The notes: generated by a model not told the origin, from the sequence alone. A stretch of DNA of 64,000 bases from Luteipulveratus flavus (GCF_029439465.1 NZ_JAROAV010000001.1:1-64000), one strand, 5' to 3'. Shown: positions 8,984 to 17,585, counted from the stretch's first letter. Program-made: numbers and translations.

Positions 8984-9865
8984 CTAGAGCGCGCGGTCGC
9001 GGGCGTTCTTGAACGAATCGCGCACGTCTCCGGCCGTCCGGTCCAGCGGCGCGCGACCGGAGAGGAACGGCTGGTACGACGCCGCGTGGTCGTGCCGGCA
9101 CCGGCAGCGGTCCACGTCGCCGCCCAGCAGCGCGCGCGGGGTCACACCGGCAAGACGCAGGCACTCCCGACCCAGGTGGGCCTGGTCGGCGTACCCCGCC
9201 TCGACGGCGAGCCGCGCCAGGCCGTCCGCGCCTCGCCGTCCCGACGGTCCGGCACCCGCCTGGGCGAGAGCCAGGAAGCCCTGGAACCGCAGCGTCCGCT
9301 GCAGCTCCTTCGGGCCGAGACCCACCGCGTGCAGGCAGCGACGCCGCAGCTGGCTCGTCGAGAGGCCCAGGTGCGCGGCCAGGGCGGCGACCCCGATCCC
9401 GCGCCACGGCATCAGCAGCCGGACGGCCTCGCCGATCAGCGCGTCCGCCGGCTCCGCTCGCCCGGCCTCGCGTACCAGCTGCGCCTGCAGCACGGCCAGA
9501 GCGGCCCCCGGCGTGGCCGCGCTCGCGATCGCCTCACCCGCTCGATCGACCCACCGGTGGCCCAGGTCGGCCAGCGGAACGTCCTGACCGAGCAGGTCCT
9601 CCAGCGCCGTCGCCAGCAGCGGGACGGCCCCGGGACGGAACCGGACGCCGACGACCGTGGTCCGCGCCGGGATCACCTCGACGACCGGCCCCGTCAGCGG
9701 ACCGAGCACCCGGGGCCGCCCGCCGATCGGCCAGTGGATCTCGACCCCGCCGGTCGGCAGGTGACGCTGCACGTACGCCGCCTCACCGGTGGAGTGCACC
9801 CAGACCGTTCGCGCGATGCCCGACAGCCCCGGGGCCGGCGGTCGTTCGACGTACGACGGCGTCAT
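8984..9865 (-). CDS. AraC-family transcriptional regulator (293 aa)
   Basis: The C-terminal half has the Ara[37 protein letters not shown] and a second helix pair in [19 protein letters not shown] followed by [10 protein letters not shown]. The N-terminal ~150 residues resemble the DUF6597-type sensory domain found in this subfamily ([22 protein letters not shown]). SD GAGG precedes ATG. It is divergent from the beta-helix gene at 9989 and upstream of the DHFR-like, epimerase and thiolase genes, so it may control either side. The ligand is unknown. Confidence 0.93.
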   Translation of the reverse strand: MTPSYVERPPAPGLSGIARTVWVHSTGEAAYVQRHLPTGGVEIHWPIGGRPRVLGPLTGPVVEVIPARTTVVGVRFRPGAVPLLATALEDLLGQDVPLADLGHRWVDRAGEAIASAATPGAALAVLQAQLVREAGRAEPADALIGEAVRLLMPWRGIGVAALAAHLGLSTSQLRRRCLHAVGLGPKELQRTLRFQGFLALAQAGAGPSGRRGADGLARLAVEAGYADQAHLGRECLRLAGVTPRALLGGDVDRCRCRHDHAASYQPFLSGRAPLDRTAGDVRDSFKNARDRAL

Positions 9866-9953
9866 CGGCAGGCCTCGACCGGGGCTGCCGCGACTGCCCT
9901 CGCCCGCTGGTCTGCGGGTCGGTCCGTCTCGCCGCGGCCGGCCGCCGCCACCC

Positions 9954-9982
9954 TGGACGGCCCGGTGGATCGCGCGTACAAC
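9954..9982 (+). promoter_or_regulatory. Possible leaderless promoter of the beta-helix gene
   Basis: TGGACG (9954-9959) and TACAAC (9977-9982) are separated by 17 nt. The ATG of the beta-helix gene begins 7 nt after the -10-like box, with no SD before it, which fits a leaderless transcript, common in actinobacteria. The -10 ends in C rather than T, so this is tentative. Confidence 0.35.
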
Positions 9983-9988
9983 GGCGGT

Positions 9989-11323
9989 ATGACGCAGACA
10001 TCGGGGTCCTCTGTCACGGTCACCACTGCCGCCGAGCTCGCCGACGCGCTCGAGGCCGACGCCTCGGACATCGTCGTGCAGGGCACGATCAGCGGCTCAC
10101 CGTCGATCACGCTGCCCGAGGGCGCCACCCTGCGCGGCGGTGAGCTCGCCTTCCTGGGGAAGGGCGTGCGCCTGACCCGCGACAACACGTTGCGCGACAT
10201 CACGATCACGACCATGCCGCACGAGGTCGCTGTCTACAACGACACCTCCGTGCCCGACGCGGGCACCTTCCGGTTCGAGAACGTCAGCACGGTCGGGCAG
10301 GTCTACCTCGTCGCCGAGGCGCGCACCACGAGCGTCCGGGTGGAGACGATGGGCCTGCACGTGAAGGAGGCCGACGTGCGCGGCCGCGTCGAGCAGCCGC
10401 ACGGGTACGGCGTCGACGTGCTGCAGGGCGGCCTCACCCTGTGGAACCGGCAGCCGGACGCCTCGGCCAGGTTCACCGCCACGCTGCGGGACGTGTCCGT
10501 CGGCACCGAGCAGACGCCCGTACGCGGGTCGGGCGTGTTCGTCGCGGGGTACGGCGACCGCGAGGGCAAGGCGGCCGGTGGATTCTTCGAGGCGGACCTC
10601 ATCGAGACCGGCGCCGTGGTGACCGACGGCGGTATCGCGCCCGGCACACCCGACAAGATCACCGGCGGCGTCTTCGTCGTCTCCGGCGCGAAGGTCGAGA
10701 AGGTCCTCAACGCCGGCGCGGTCACCACCCACGGTCAGAACGACATGGTGCTCGACAACTGGGGCGAGGTGGACCAGTGGGTCGCGACCGCCCAGGTCAC
10801 CTCCACCGGTCCGTCCGGGATCGGCTTCGTCAACTTCGGCGACATCACGACGCTGGACGTGCAGGCGCCGATCGTGACGACGGGCGCCGGGGCACGCGGG
10901 TTCAACCTCTACGACGGAACCCTGAAGGACGCGGCGTTCCACTCCATCCGAACGACCGGGGACGGCTCGATCGGCGTCCAGGTCAGCAAGCCGCTCGGGG
11001 CGCTGACGGTGCATCACGACGTGGAGACCACAGGCGGGGAGGGGATGAGCCTGGTCAAGGGCGTGCAGATGACGCTGAAGGCGATCGCCTTCTCGGTCAA
11101 GGAGGGCGGCGCCGTCGGGTCGGTCACCATCGGCGGGGCCATGCGGACCCGCGGCGACGACGTCGTGACCTTCGAGGTCGCCGACGGAGGGTCGATCGAG
11201 GAGCTCACGGTCGGCGGCGGGATCGCGGCGCAGGGCGCGGGGTCGCGGGCCGTCCGGCTGGACGGGACCGTGCCGTCCCTGGACGGGATCGCCGTGACCG
11301 ACGGCGCGGGCGGCGCCCACTGA
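9989..11323 (+). CDS. Predicted right-handed beta-helix protein (444 aa), function unknown
   Basis: The protein is built of short beta-strand turns with regular Gly/Asn/Asp breaks along its whole length (SITLPEGATLRGGELAFLG, NTLRDITITT, GIGFVNFGDITTLDV, GSVTIGGAMRTRGDDV), the pattern of a parallel beta-helix. There is no signal peptide, no transmembrane segment and no evident catalytic triad of a polysaccharide lyase, so it may act in the cytoplasm or leave by a non-classical route. ATG 9989 has no SD. It is divergent from the AraC regulator. I know no named function; pectate-lyase-like or adhesin-like roles are possible but unsupported. Confidence 0.85.
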   Translation: MTQTSGSSVTVTTAAELADALEADASDIVVQGTISGSPSITLPEGATLRGGELAFLGKGVRLTRDNTLRDITITTMPHEVAVYNDTSVPDAGTFRFENVSTVGQVYLVAEARTTSVRVETMGLHVKEADVRGRVEQPHGYGVDVLQGGLTLWNRQPDASARFTATLRDVSVGTEQTPVRGSGVFVAGYGDREGKAAGGFFEADLIETGAVVTDGGIAPGTPDKITGGVFVVSGAKVEKVLNAGAVTTHGQNDMVLDNWGEVDQWVATAQVTSTGPSGIGFVNFGDITTLDVQAPIVTTGAGARGFNLYDGTLKDAAFHSIRTTGDGSIGVQVSKPLGALTVHHDVETTGGEGMSLVKGVQMTLKAIAFSVKEGGAVGSVTIGGAMRTRGDDVVTFEVADGGSIEELTVGGGIAAQGAGSRAVRLDGTVPSLDGIAVTDGAGGAH

Positions 11324-11411
11324 CGCGCGGTCCTCGCTGACAGGCGGTCCTCCCCACCGACGAGCCGTCGCCGGACGGGCGCTCTGGTGCGACGCCGATG
11401 GGCGACGCCGA

Positions 11412-11440
11412 TTGGACATCGATACCCCCAGTGGTATATC
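11412..11440 (+). promoter_or_regulatory. Promoter of the persulfide dioxygenase operon
   Basis: TTGGAC (11412-11417) and TATATC (11435-11440) are 17 nt apart, a good housekeeping-sigma promoter. The first CsoR/CstR-type operator (11422-11437) fills the spacer and enters the -10 box, so repressor binding would block RNA polymerase. Confidence 0.65.
11422..11437. promoter_or_regulatory. CsoR/CstR-type operator 1
   Basis: ATACCCCCAGTGGTAT has the A-T-rich ends and C-tract/G-tract core of CsoR/RcnR/CstR family operators. It overlaps the promoter spacer. Together with a near-identical second site 34 nt downstream and a persulfide dioxygenase behind it, a persulfide-sensing CstR-like repressor is the best guess. 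Confidence 0.7.
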
Positions 11441-11455
11441 TCTGTACTCGAACAC

Positions 11456-11471
11456 ATACCCCCATGGGTAT
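11456..11471. promoter_or_regulatory. CsoR/CstR-type operator 2
   Basis: ATACCCCCATGGGTAT is a near-perfect palindrome and matches operator 1 in 14 of 16 positions. It lies in the predicted 5' untranslated region, just upstream of the SD of the dioxygenase gene. The paired arrangement resembles the two-site control known for cst operons. Confidence 0.75.
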
Positions 11472-11500
11472 CAATCGAGACGAGGAGACGAGGTCCGCTG

Positions 11501-12889
11501 ATGTCCGTCGACACCCGTACGGCGCTGACCGTGCTCACCCTGGACACCCCCACGCTGGGCGACCGTTCGTACCTGGCCCACGACGGCGAGGTCGCGCTGG
11601 TGGTCGACCCGCAGCGGGACATCGATCGCGTGCTGGCTCTGGCTGACGAGGCCGGTGTCCGTGTCACCCACGTCTTCGAGACGCACGTGCACAACGACTA
11701 CCTGACCGGCGGCCTCGCCCTGGCGCGGGCGACCGGTGCGGCGTACCACGTCAACGCCGCCGACGAGGTCTCGTACGACCGGACGCCGATCAGCGACGGG
11801 GAGGTCGTCGAGGTGTCGCCGCGGATGCGAGTGCGCGCCATCGCCACCCCCGGGCACACCTTCACCCACCTGTCGTACGCGCTGGAGGAGGTCGGCGCGG
11901 ACGGCACCGAGTCGATCGGGGTGTTCACCGGCGGTTCGCTGCTGTACGGCGCGACCGGCCGCCCCGACCTGCTCGGCACCGAGCACACCCACGACCTGCT
12001 GCACCACCAGTTCGGCTCCGCGCAGCGGCTGGCCGGCGAGCTCCCCGACGACGCACAGGTGCTGCCCACGCACGGGTTCGGGTCGTTCTGCTCGGCCGGC
12101 TCCACCGGCGGCGCCACGTCCTCGACCATCGGCACCGAGAAGCGCATCAACCCCGTCCTGACGCAGGACGAGCAGCGGTGGGCGGACAGCGTTCTCGCCG
12201 GGCTGGAGGACTACCCGGCCTACTACGTGCACATGGCCCCGGGCAATGCCGCCGGTCCGACGACCCCGGACCTGCGGGCCCCTCGGCCGGCCGACGCGGC
12301 GACGGTCGCCGCGCGCATCGCCGACCGTGAGTGGGTCGTCGACCTGCGCTCCCGTACGGCGTTCGCCGCCGGCCACGTGACCGGCACCCTGAACTTCGGC
12401 ATCGACGGCCAGTTCGCCACGTACCTGGGCTGGCTCATCCCGTGGGACACCCCGCTGACCCTGCTCGGGGACAGCCCCGAGCAGGTCGCGGAGGCGCAGC
12501 GCGAGCTCGTCCGCATCGGCATCGACCGTCTCGAGGGCGCCGCGACCGGTGACCCGGCCGACTGGTCCGACGAGCCGTTGAGCAGCTTTCCGCGCGCGGA
12601 GTTCGCCGACCTCGCGCAGGTGCGCCACCACCGCGCGGTGCCCGTCCTGGACGTCCGCCGTGCCTCGGAGTACGCCGCCGGTCACGTCGACGGCGCCGTC
12701 AACATCCCGCTGCACGAGCTGATCGGACGCCTGGACGAGGTCCCGGCCGGAGAGGTGTGGGTGCACTGCGCCGGCGGCTACCGGGCCTCGATCGCCGCGT
12801 CGGTCCTCGCCGCCCACGGCCGCCCGGTCGTCGCGATCGACGACAGCTTCGACGAGCACGCCGCCGCCGGCGGCCTGCCGATCGTCTGA
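11501..12889 (+). CDS. Persulfide dioxygenase-rhodanese fusion, CstB-like (462 aa)
   Basis: Residues 1-~240 are a metallo-beta-lactamase fold of the ETHE1/persulfide dioxygenase type with ETHVHNDYLTGG (about residue 60) and TPGHTFTHLSY (about residue 116). Residues ~270-345 are a rhodanese-like domain without a Cys (EWVVDLRSRTAFAAGHV), then a second rhodanese with active Cys in VHCAGGYRAS (about residue 421). This three-part layout is that of Staphylococcus CstB, which converts persulfides to thiosulfate/sulfite. ATG 11501 is preceded by GAGGAGACGAGG. It is first in an operon with a small Cys-rich protein and a TauE exporter; export of the sulfite or sulfur product would fit. Confidence 0.93.
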   Translation: MSVDTRTALTVLTLDTPTLGDRSYLAHDGEVALVVDPQRDIDRVLALADEAGVRVTHVFETHVHNDYLTGGLALARATGAAYHVNAADEVSYDRTPISDGEVVEVSPRMRVRAIATPGHTFTHLSYALEEVGADGTESIGVFTGGSLLYGATGRPDLLGTEHTHDLLHHQFGSAQRLAGELPDDAQVLPTHGFGSFCSAGSTGGATSSTIGTEKRINPVLTQDEQRWADSVLAGLEDYPAYYVHMAPGNAAGPTTPDLRAPRPADAATVAARIADREWVVDLRSRTAFAAGHVTGTLNFGIDGQFATYLGWLIPWDTPLTLLGDSPEQVAEAQRELVRIGIDRLEGAATGDPADWSDEPLSSFPRAEFADLAQVRHHRAVPVLDVRRASEYAAGHVDGAVNIPLHELIGRLDEVPAGEVWVHCAGGYRASIAASVLAAHGRPVVAIDDSFDEHAAAGGLPIV

Positions 12890-12927
12890 CCGCTCACCCC
12901 CGTACGACCCCCAGAAGGAGCATCACC

Positions 12928-13101
12928 ATGTGCCGTCCCGCCACCTGCAAGACCTGCGGCAAGACCACCTGGGCCGGCTGCGGCCAGCACGTCGACCAGG
13001 TCATGGCCGGCGTCCCGCGTGCCGACCGCTGCCCCGGCCACTCGGCCGACGAGAGCGCACCGAAGGGTTCGTTCCTGCGCCGGCTGCGCGCCCGCGGCTG
13101 A
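12928..13101 (+). CDS. Small Cys-rich (zinc-ribbon-like) protein, 57 aa
   Basis: A 57-residue protein starting at ATG 12928 with an excellent SD (AGAAGGAG, 7 nt spacing). It begins MCRPATCKTCGKTTWAGCGQH and has further Cys at DRCPG: six Cys and two or three His in 40 residues, so metal or persulfide binding is plausible. A basic tail (FLRRLRARG) follows. It lies between the CstB-like gene and the sulfite-exporter gene with short gaps, so it belongs to the sulfur operon. The function is not known to me; a zinc ribbon or a sulfur-carrier/sensor role are the candidates. Confidence 0.85.
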   Translation: MCRPATCKTCGKTTWAGCGQHVDQVMAGVPRADRCPGHSADESAPKGSFLRRLRARG

Positions 13102-13110
13102 CGGGCCGCC

Positions 13111-13899
13111 GTGCTGACCACGCTTCTCGCCGCCGCGGGCCTGGGCCTGCTCATCGGAGCGAGTCTCGGCGCGCTCGGTGGCGGCGGCTCCATCCTCACC
13201 GTGCCCGCGCTGGTCTACGTGCTGGGGGAGTCGCCTCAGGCGGCCACGACCGGCAGCCTGGTGATCGTCGGGGTCACGTCGCTGATCGGCGCCGTCGGGC
13301 ACGCCCGCTCCGGCAACGTCCGTTGGGCGACCGGGGCCGTCTTCGGCGTGACCGGCATCGTCGCCTCCTGGGCCGGGTCCGCGCTCAACCGGCACGTCGA
13401 GCCCAACGTGCTGCTGCTCGCGTTCGCGGCTCTGATGCTGCTGGCGGCCGTCGGCATGCTGCGCCGCGCTCGCCGGGCGCCGTTGGCGGGCCGGGAGCGC
13501 TCCGACGCGCCGAGCACGCTCACCGCCGCGGGCCTGGCGAGGTTCGTCGGAGCCGGGTTGCTGGTCGGGTTCCTGACCGGATTCCTCGGCGTCGGAGGCG
13601 GATTCATCATCGTGCCAGCCCTCGTGATGGCCCTCGGCCTCTCGATGCCGGTCGCGGTGGGGACGTCCCTGCTGGTCATCTCGATCAACTCGGCCGCGGC
13701 GCTCGCGGCTCGCGCCGGGCACGCGACCTTCGACTGGTCACTCATCCTGCCCTTCACCCTGGCGGCGGTCGCCGGGTCGTTGCTCGCCACCCGGGCGGCC
13801 GACCGGGTCTCGCCGGCGGCGTTGAGCCGCGCCTTCGCGGCGCTGCTGATCCTCGTCGCGACGTACGTCGCCGTCCGCAGCGCCGTCAGCCTCGGCTGA
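13111..13899 (+). CDS. TauE/SafE family sulfite/anion exporter (262 aa)
   Basis: Polytopic membrane protein with two homologous halves, each holding the glycine-rich signature of the family: IGASLGALGGGGSILTVPAL near the N-terminus and GFLTGFLGVGGGFIIVPALV near residue 155. About eight transmembrane segments can be seen. GTG start, 9 nt after the small protein stop. TauE/SafE proteins export sulfite, sulfoacetate or related anions; here it follows a persulfide dioxygenase, so sulfite efflux is the natural reading. Confidence 0.93.
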   Translation: MLTTLLAAAGLGLLIGASLGALGGGGSILTVPALVYVLGESPQAATTGSLVIVGVTSLIGAVGHARSGNVRWATGAVFGVTGIVASWAGSALNRHVEPNVLLLAFAALMLLAAVGMLRRARRAPLAGRERSDAPSTLTAAGLARFVGAGLLVGFLTGFLGVGGGFIIVPALVMALGLSMPVAVGTSLLVISINSAAALAARAGHATFDWSLILPFTLAAVAGSLLATRAADRVSPAALSRAFAALLILVATYVAVRSAVSLG

Positions 13900-13956
13900 C
13901 CGCAGGCGCCGGCGCCCGCCGTATCGCCGAGATCCGTCCTCGACGGCGCCCGATGC

Positions 13957-14436
13957 TCAGCGGGACCAGCGCAGCAGGGCGAGCCCGGCGACACCCGCCA
14001 CGGTGAACCACACGTCGGCGCCGAAGCTGACCATGCCGTACGTGCCCGAGGTGACGTCGAAGACCAGGGCCGGGACGCCGCGTAGGAGCGCGAGCACCGC
14101 TCCCACGAGAGTCGCGCGACGCCACAGCGTTCTGGCGTGACCACGCCAGAACGCGATGCACACCGCCGCCGAGGCGAGCATCAGCAGCCCGGCGACCATG
14201 TCGTACGCCAGGAAGAACGGGCGGTCGGCGATCGGCGCGGCGTCCGACGGCACGCCCCACCGCCAGCCCGCCGCCCAGGCCAGGTGGACCACCGCGAAGC
14301 CCCCGCTCCACACCCCCAGGAACATCGCGATCCGCCGGACGCGGGTGGCCACGGGCTGAGTGGGCGCTGACCGGTCGGCGCGGGTGCGGGTGGAGTCGGT
14401 GCCGGTGACGGCGGTCGTGGTCGTGCTCGGTTGCAT
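13957..14436 (-). CDS. Small four-helix integral membrane protein (159 aa), unknown
   Basis: After a polar Thr-rich start (MQPSTTTTAVTGTDSTRTRA) there are four hydrophobic segments: IAMFLGVWSGGFAVVHLAWAAG, FFLAYDMVAGLLMLASAAVCIAF, ATLVGAVLALLRGVPALVF and DVWFTVAGVAGLALL. ATG 14436 has AGGGAGG 6-7 nt upstream; earlier codons lack an SD. It converges on the TauE gene. No enzymatic motif is seen; I do not recognise the family. Confidence 0.8.
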   Translation of the reverse strand: MQPSTTTTAVTGTDSTRTRADRSAPTQPVATRVRRIAMFLGVWSGGFAVVHLAWAAGWRWGVPSDAAPIADRPFFLAYDMVAGLLMLASAAVCIAFWRGHARTLWRRATLVGAVLALLRGVPALVFDVTSGTYGMVSFGADVWFTVAGVAGLALLRWSR

Positions 14437-14589
14437 GTGTGCCTCCCTGTTCGACACCACCGTCGCGCGCGGCGGCGACGCACACCTCCCTCTGGTACGG
14501 GGGTGCCCTCCCGCACAGGGGTGACCTCGCCGAGCGCGGCACCCGAAGGAGGACGGTCCTGGGCGCGGGTGCTCGCAGCCGGACGGGCG

Positions 14590-15162
14590 TCAGCGACGGC
14601 CGCCGAACTCCCAGTCGTGGACCTCGATCTCGTCGTACCCGGCCAGCTGATCTGCCAGCAGCGCGTCCAGCTCGCGCCGCCCTGCGGCCTGCACCGCGAG
14701 GGCCACGCCGACCGGGGTGTCGAGGTCGGCGTCGTGCAGCTGCCCGTGCACGATCAGCCGCTCCTGGAGCGCATCGGACGGCGTCGGCGCGGCCGGCTGC
14801 GGCGCGGTCGGACCCGCGAGGCCGACGAGGAAGAACCGCGGCTCGTCGGCGGCTCCTGGGAAGTCCCACATCGTGCGGCCGAGCAGGTTCGTGAACCGCC
14901 AGATCGAGTGGTCGGCGTACGCGCCGGCGCCCTGGTACGGCTCCTGCTCGACGAACGCCCGCGCGGCCGCCGCGTCCGGCAGCCCGACGACGTGGACGCT
15001 CCCGGCCCAGGTCTCCCGGTCCGGTCCGAGCAGCGGGCCGCGGGCGGTCAGGCGGTCGGCGTAGCCGTCCATGTAGGACCAGTGGCGTTCGGTCAGCCCG
15101 GCGTCGTCGTCGGAGGTCGCCGCCTGTGCGGTGGCCCGGCTGAGGACGAGAAAGTCGGTCAT
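14590..15162 (-). CDS. YciI-like family protein, two tandem domains (190 aa)
   Basis: The N-terminal ~95 residues resemble the YCII/DGPF fold: [60 protein letters not shown], the last being typical (FVxxDPY-like). The rest (DEPRFFLVGLAG ... YDEIEVHDWEFGGRR) reads like a second, divergent copy. YciI proteins have a ferredoxin-like dimeric barrel and unclear activity. It starts 9 nt after the frameshifted luciferase-like gene stop, so the two were probably one operon. Confidence 0.82.
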   Translation of the reverse strand: MTDFLVLSRATAQAATSDDDAGLTERHWSYMDGYADRLTARGPLLGPDRETWAGSVHVVGLPDAAAARAFVEQEPYQGAGAYADHSIWRFTNLLGRTMWDFPGAADEPRFFLVGLAGPTAPQPAAPTPSDALQERLIVHGQLHDADLDTPVGVALAVQAAGRRELDALLADQLAGYDEIEVHDWEFGGRR

Positions 15163-15171
15163 GCGTGTGCG

Positions 15172-16001
15172 TCACCCCTCGAGCGGTCCGGTCGCGATGT
15201 GGTCGATCATCTCAGCGGGCGACGCGGGATGGACGAACTCCAGCCACCAGGTCGCGCCACCGTCCCTCGCCTCCGAGACGGCGGCCCGCTCCTGGTCGAG
15301 GTCGGCGAGGCGGACGCGACCGCCGACGGCGATGTCGTACCCGGAGGTGCCCGAGTCCCGGCCGCAACGGCCGCCGCGAGCCGCTCGACGTCCTCGCGGG
15401 TGAAGTCGCTCCACTGCTCGACGTCCGTCAGCTTGTACGGGACGACGCCGTGCGCCTTCGCCGCCCGGCGATGGACGGCCCGGGCCTGGGTGCTCCCGCC
15501 GACCCAGACCCGGACGCGCCCGGACGCCGGCCGGAAGGTCACCGGGGGTTCGCCGTCGCGAGCCGGCACGGGCGTACCCGCCAGCAGGTCCAGCAGCAGG
15601 TCGAGCCGCCGGTCCATCGCCCTGCCCTTGGGTCCGCTCACCCCGAGGTCGTCGCCGACGTGAACGCCGCGGTCCTGGGGGTCGCCCAGTCCGACGCCGA
15701 GCACGACCCGGCCGGGCGCGAGGGCGTCGAGCGTCGCCGCTTCCCGGGCGAGCTTGACCGAATCGCGCGCGAGCAGACCCGAGACCGTGGTGCCGAGCCA
15801 CAGTCGTTCGGTGCGCGCGGCGACCGCGGTGAGCAGCACCCACGGGTCGTACGTCGGTGGGTCCTCGCCGCGGTAGTAGACGAGGTAGTCCTCGAGGAAC
15901 ACGCCGTCCCAGCCTGCGCGCTCGGCGGCGACCGCCATGTCGACGATGTCGGTGGCGGACAGCTGTTCGCCGCCGCACGGCAGCTCCAGTCCGAACCTCA
16001 T
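15172..16001 (-). pseudogene. LLM-class flavin-dependent oxidoreductase with a -1 frameshift
   Basis: From ATG 16001 (MRFGLELPCGGEQLS) the frame encodes a normal luciferase-like start: DIVDMAVAAERAGWDGVFLED, TERLWLGTTVSGL, LAPGRVVLGVGLGDPQ, VRVWVGGSTQARAVHRRAA. At about residue 215 (near 15357-15359) it runs off into an Arg/Ser-rich shadow ending at 15207. The adjacent frame holds the true C-terminus GYDIAVGGRVRLADLDQERA ... WWLEFVHPASPAEMIDHIA ending at 15172. Restoring one G in the GGG run joins both into a 276-aa protein of normal length. This is a real pseudogene or a homopolymer sequencing error. Cofactor FMN or F420 would be expected. Confidence 0.85.
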
Positions 16002-16030
16002 GCGCCTGACCGTAGGCCCGAGCGGCGACA

Positions 16031-16435
16031 TCACGTCTGCGTCGTACGACCGGTCGCGAGCCAGTCGTCGAGCGTGGCGAAGCGAGCGACCCGCGGATGC
16101 AGGAAGAAGACACTCTCGCGCGTGATCTCGCCGATGACGGCGATGCTCGCCGGCGATCCGGCCTGTGCCCGGGCGAGGGCCGCGCCGAGCTCGACGAACA
16201 TGCCGCGGCCCTCGTGCCCGGTGGCCAGGACGAGGACAGCGTCCGCCGCGAGGACGGCGTCGATCATCGCGCTCGCCATCGCGGCCGACTTCTCCGGGTA
16301 CGACGCGAACCGCTCGACCACGGACCGGTCCTCGGTCCAGTCCAGCGGCAGCTCGTGACCGGCGCTCACGAGCCGGTCGCGCGTGCTCCGGACGAGGTCC
16401 GCAGCGGCCAGCGGGGCCGCGAGGTAGATGCGCAC
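16031..16435 (-). CDS. Nucleoside 2-deoxyribosyltransferase-like protein (134 aa)
   Basis: VRIYLAAPLAAADLVRSTRD opens like the NDT/DUF4406 fold (IYLAxP), with DAVLAADAVLVLATGHEGRG and MFVELGAALARAQ matching the E-x-G segment of that superfamily. In true enzymes the Glu is the nucleophile. The C-terminal FFLHPRVARFATLDDWL is also typical. GTG 16435 is chosen because the homologous part starts there and the upstream part of the frame is non-conserved. SD weak. The substrate is unknown. Confidence 0.8.
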   Translation of the reverse strand: MRIYLAAPLAAADLVRSTRDRLVSAGHELPLDWTEDRSVVERFASYPEKSAAMASAMIDAVLAADAVLVLATGHEGRGMFVELGAALARAQAGSPASIAVIGEITRESVFFLHPRVARFATLDDWLATGRTTQT

Positions 16436-16484
16436 GCCGCGCAGCCTGTCAGCGCGGGCCGACAGCGCACCGTCGGACGACCGG

Positions 16485-17408
16485 TCAGCCGGCCGGCGGG
16501 GCGAGGGCGTCCAGGCGAGCCATGGCGTCGGCCGGGATGACCAGCTCACCGGCGGCGGTGTTCTCCAGGAGGTGGTCGATGCTGCCGGTGCCGGGGATCA
16601 GCATGGTGATCGGGGCGTGCTGCAGCTGCCAGGCGAGCCCCACTTGGGTGGGGGTGGCGCCGAGTGCCTGGGCGACCTCCTGCACCACGGGGTCGTCGGT
16701 GACCTTCGGGATGTCCGCGTACGCGCCCCCGCCGCCGAGCGGGAAGTACGGGATCCAGGCGATGTCGTGAGTACGGCACAGGTCCAGCAGCGGCTCGTCG
16801 GCGCGACCGAGCAGGTGGTAGATGTTCTGCACGCACGCGAGGCCGACCGGCACGGCCGCCTCCAGCTGCTCCAGCGTGATGTGGCTGATGCCGATCTCGA
16901 CGACCTTGCCCTCCTCCCGCAGCGCGACCAGCTCGGCCAGCTGGTCCTGCAGCGGCACCACCTGGTCGCCCTCCGCGATCAGGCCCGGCAGGAAGTCCAT
17001 GCGGCGCAGGTTGACCACGTCGAGGCGGTCGGTGCCCAGCGCGGCGAGGTTGTCCTCGACGGCGGCGCGCAGCTCGTGCGGTCGTTGCGCGGCGGTCAGC
17101 GGCATGGGACCGTCGCTCGGGGCCGCGCCCGCCTTGGTCGCCAGGACGATTTCGTCGCGCTGCGCCGAGAACGCCTGACGCAGAAGGGAGTTCGCCAGTC
17201 CGCCGCCGTAGAACTGGGCCGTGTCGAAGTGGCGTACGCCCAGGTCGTACGCCCGGCGCAGCAGCGCGACGGCGTCCTCGACGCCGGAGGCGCCACCGGC
17301 CGCCGCACGCCGGGTCAGCTGGCCCATGCCGTACCCGATCCGCGGGACCGGCCGACCGGCGAGGGTGAAGGTGCCGCCGGGCGGCGGCGTCTGGGAGTGG
17401 TCCGTCAT
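16485..17408 (-). CDS. Aldo/keto reductase (307 aa)
   Basis: AKR TIM barrel: RIGYGMGQLTRR, GVRHFDTAQFYGGGLANSLLRQA (catalytic Asp and Tyr), KAGAAP (Lys region), LAALGTDRLDVVNLRRMD, GKVVEIGISHITLEQLEA, and the cofactor loop AITMLIPGTGSIDHLLENT-like segment near the end. It is an NADPH-dependent carbonyl reductase of unknown substrate. ATG 17408 has AGGAGC 6 nt upstream; the in-frame ATG at 17435 has none. Divergent from the VOC gene at 17586. Confidence 0.94.
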   Translation of the reverse strand: MTDHSQTPPPGGTFTLAGRPVPRIGYGMGQLTRRAAAGGASGVEDAVALLRRAYDLGVRHFDTAQFYGGGLANSLLRQAFSAQRDEIVLATKAGAAPSDGPMPLTAAQRPHELRAAVEDNLAALGTDRLDVVNLRRMDFLPGLIAEGDQVVPLQDQLAELVALREEGKVVEIGISHITLEQLEAAVPVGLACVQNIYHLLGRADEPLLDLCRTHDIAWIPYFPLGGGGAYADIPKVTDDPVVQEVAQALGATPTQVGLAWQLQHAPITMLIPGTGSIDHLLENTAAGELVIPADAMARLDALAPPAG

Positions 17409-17585
17409 CGTCTGCTCCTGAGGTCTGCGACTCATCGTGCGGACGACTCACCATCATGGTCGGTGAGCCGTCCGCGCCGACCAGGGCGGGTCAGTATGTC
17501 GAGATCGGCGCGGCGGCTCCGTCCCACGAGTACGAGCGGGCCGCCGGGCCCGCGTCCACGAACGCCACGACAGGGAGCTGCACCC

